A stretch of DNA of 6,259 nt from the NCBI GenBank assembly GCA_030595485.1, contig JAUVDE010000208.1, positions 1 through 6,259 on the forward strand, in the 5' to 3' direction. Source of the DNA: Draconibacterium sp. Lineage in GTDB: Bacteria; Bacteroidota; Bacteroidia; Bacteroidales; Prolixibacteraceae. A program made the translations under genes and the position numbers. This document shows, piece by piece, positions 5,478 to 6,259 of the stretch. Every line of letters begins with the position of its first letter. Positions within the stretch are counted from its first letter, which is position 1. The notes under the pieces were generated by a model. It did not search any database and was not told the DNA's origin. It saw nothing but the letters and a program-made list of their open reading frames with translations.

Positions 5478-5483
5478 AAAGGA
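5478..5483 (+). promoter_or_regulatory. Ribosome-binding site of gltB
   Basis: AAAGGA is the clearest Shine-Dalgarno in the window. It is 3 nt from the ATG at 5487, 6 nt from the ATG at 5490 and 12 nt from the one at 5496. Spacing favours 5490, so the true start may be one codon inside the annotated one. Confidence 0.5.
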
Positions 5484-5486
5484 ATA

Positions 5487-6259
5487 ATGATGCAGATGAC
5501 ACGACCTGTAGCACAGGGATTGTACCGCCCAGAGAATGAACACGACAATTGTGGAATTGGATTTGTGGCGCACATAAAAGGGACACCCTCACACGATATA
5601 GTTAAACGAGGCTTGGAAGTCCTCAGAAATATGGATCACCGTGGTGCCACCGGCGCCGATGATTCTACTGGTGATGGAGCTGGAATAATGCTTCAAATTC
5701 CTCATGAATTTATTACCGATGTTCTAAAACTGAACGTGGGTATTCAAGGAAAGTATGGTACAGGTTTGGTATTTCTCCCAAAAGATGAATTGGAAGCCAA
5801 TATTTGTATTGATATACTAACAAAAAATATTGAAGCAGAAGGTTTAAAGCTGCTTTGTTTCCGCGATGTACCGTTAGATACTTCAGTACCGGGAGAGATT
5901 GCAAAAACAACAGAGCCGGTAATTAAGCAGATTTTTGTAAAATCGAAACTTGAGCCCGACGCACTTGAGCGCAAATTGTATATTGCAAGAAAGCTTGCCG
6001 AAAAAGAAATTCGTGATTCGGAATTAAAATTCAAAACCGATTTCTACCAGCCAAGTTTATCTGCAAAAACGATAATTTACAAAGGTATGTTAACGCCCGA
6101 TCAGCTGCGCGATTACTACCTCGACTTTAAAAATGAAAAATTCAAGAGTGCCATCTCATTGGTTCACTCTCGTTTTAGTACAAATACATTCCCTACATGG
6201 GATTTGGCACAACCATTCCGTATGGTTGCACACAACGGTGAAATTAACACAGTAAAAGG
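5487..6259 (+). CDS. gltB: Glutamate synthase large subunit, N-terminal glutaminase region (cut by window edge)
   Basis: The large subunit of GOGAT transfers the amide nitrogen of glutamine to 2-oxoglutarate, giving two glutamates; with glutamine synthetase it is the main ammonium assimilation route. The window holds 257 codons of a protein usually near 1,500 residues, all within the class II glutamine amidotransferase domain. The catalytic Cys is C22 in HDNCGIGF (codon 5550-5552); in this family a short propeptide is removed so that this Cys becomes the N terminus. Further landmarks are MDHRGATGADDSTGDGAG, HSRFSTNTFPTW and, at the window edge, AHNGEINTVK, which hold the glutamine-binding Arg and the oxyanion-hole Asn/Gly. 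Tandem ATGs at 5487 and 5490, plus one at 5496, leave the start open by up to three codons; this does not affect the mature protein. FMN, iron-sulfur and synthase domains, and any gltD partner, would lie beyond the window. Upstream lie its own promoter and a terminator-like leader hairpin. Identity is very secure. Confidence 0.96.
   Translation, partial: MMQMTRPVAQGLYRPENEHDNCGIGFVAHIKGTPSHDIVKRGLEVLRNMDHRGATGADDSTGDGAGIMLQIPHEFITDVLKLNVGIQGKYGTGLVFLPKDELEANICIDILTKNIEAEGLKLLCFRDVPLDTSVPGEIAKTTEPVIKQIFVKSKLEPDALERKLYIARKLAEKEIRDSELKFKTDFYQPSLSAKTIIYKGMLTPDQLRDYYLDFKNEKFKSAISLVHSRFSTNTFPTWDLAQPFRMVAHNGEINTVK

Noticed and set aside
5713..6034. Two overlapping minus-strand frames opposite gltB
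   Set aside because: Antisense shadows of the glutamate synthase glutaminase domain; no start signals or recognisable domain.

Overview
The window looks like chromosomal DNA of a Bacteroidota bacterium. The signs are an AT-rich genome with long AT-rich spacers, several matches to the Bacteroidota -7 promoter box TAnnTTTG, few Shine-Dalgarno sequences, and ArgH, GltB and P-II sequences of the form I associate with this phylum. A marine or anaerobic Marinilabiliales-like host is a guess. I see no rRNA, tRNA, CRISPR array, integrase or insertion sequence.

Layout. (a) 1-1621, minus strand: a tight three-gene operon read porin -> glnK -> amtB. It comprises an outer-membrane barrel protein, a P-II nitrogen sensor and an ammonium channel; amtB runs off the left edge. 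(b) 1622-2148: a gene-free spacer that must hold the start signals of the porin operon (minus) and of the first orphan membrane protein (plus). (c) 2149-3640: two paralogous six-helix membrane proteins of unknown function, facing each other tail to tail and separated by a 124-bp spacer with a 9-bp stem-loop. (d) 3887-5218, plus strand: argH, argininosuccinate lyase. (e) 5219-5486: a regulatory-looking spacer with a CRP/FNR-like palindrome, a good Bacteroidota promoter, and a terminator-like hairpin with a T-run just before the next gene. (f) 5487-6259, plus strand: the start of gltB, glutamate synthase large subunit, cut by the right edge.

Theme. Apart from the paralog pair, the genes deal with nitrogen. 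Ammonium would cross the outer membrane (porin, inferred) and the inner membrane (AmtB, gated by GlnK). GltB works in the glutamine synthetase/GOGAT route, and ArgH releases arginine and fumarate. The most novel-looking items are the convergent paralog pair, with its invariant EE-x-SWGQRIF and QAETNLHNLE motifs, and the possible attenuator in the gltB leader.
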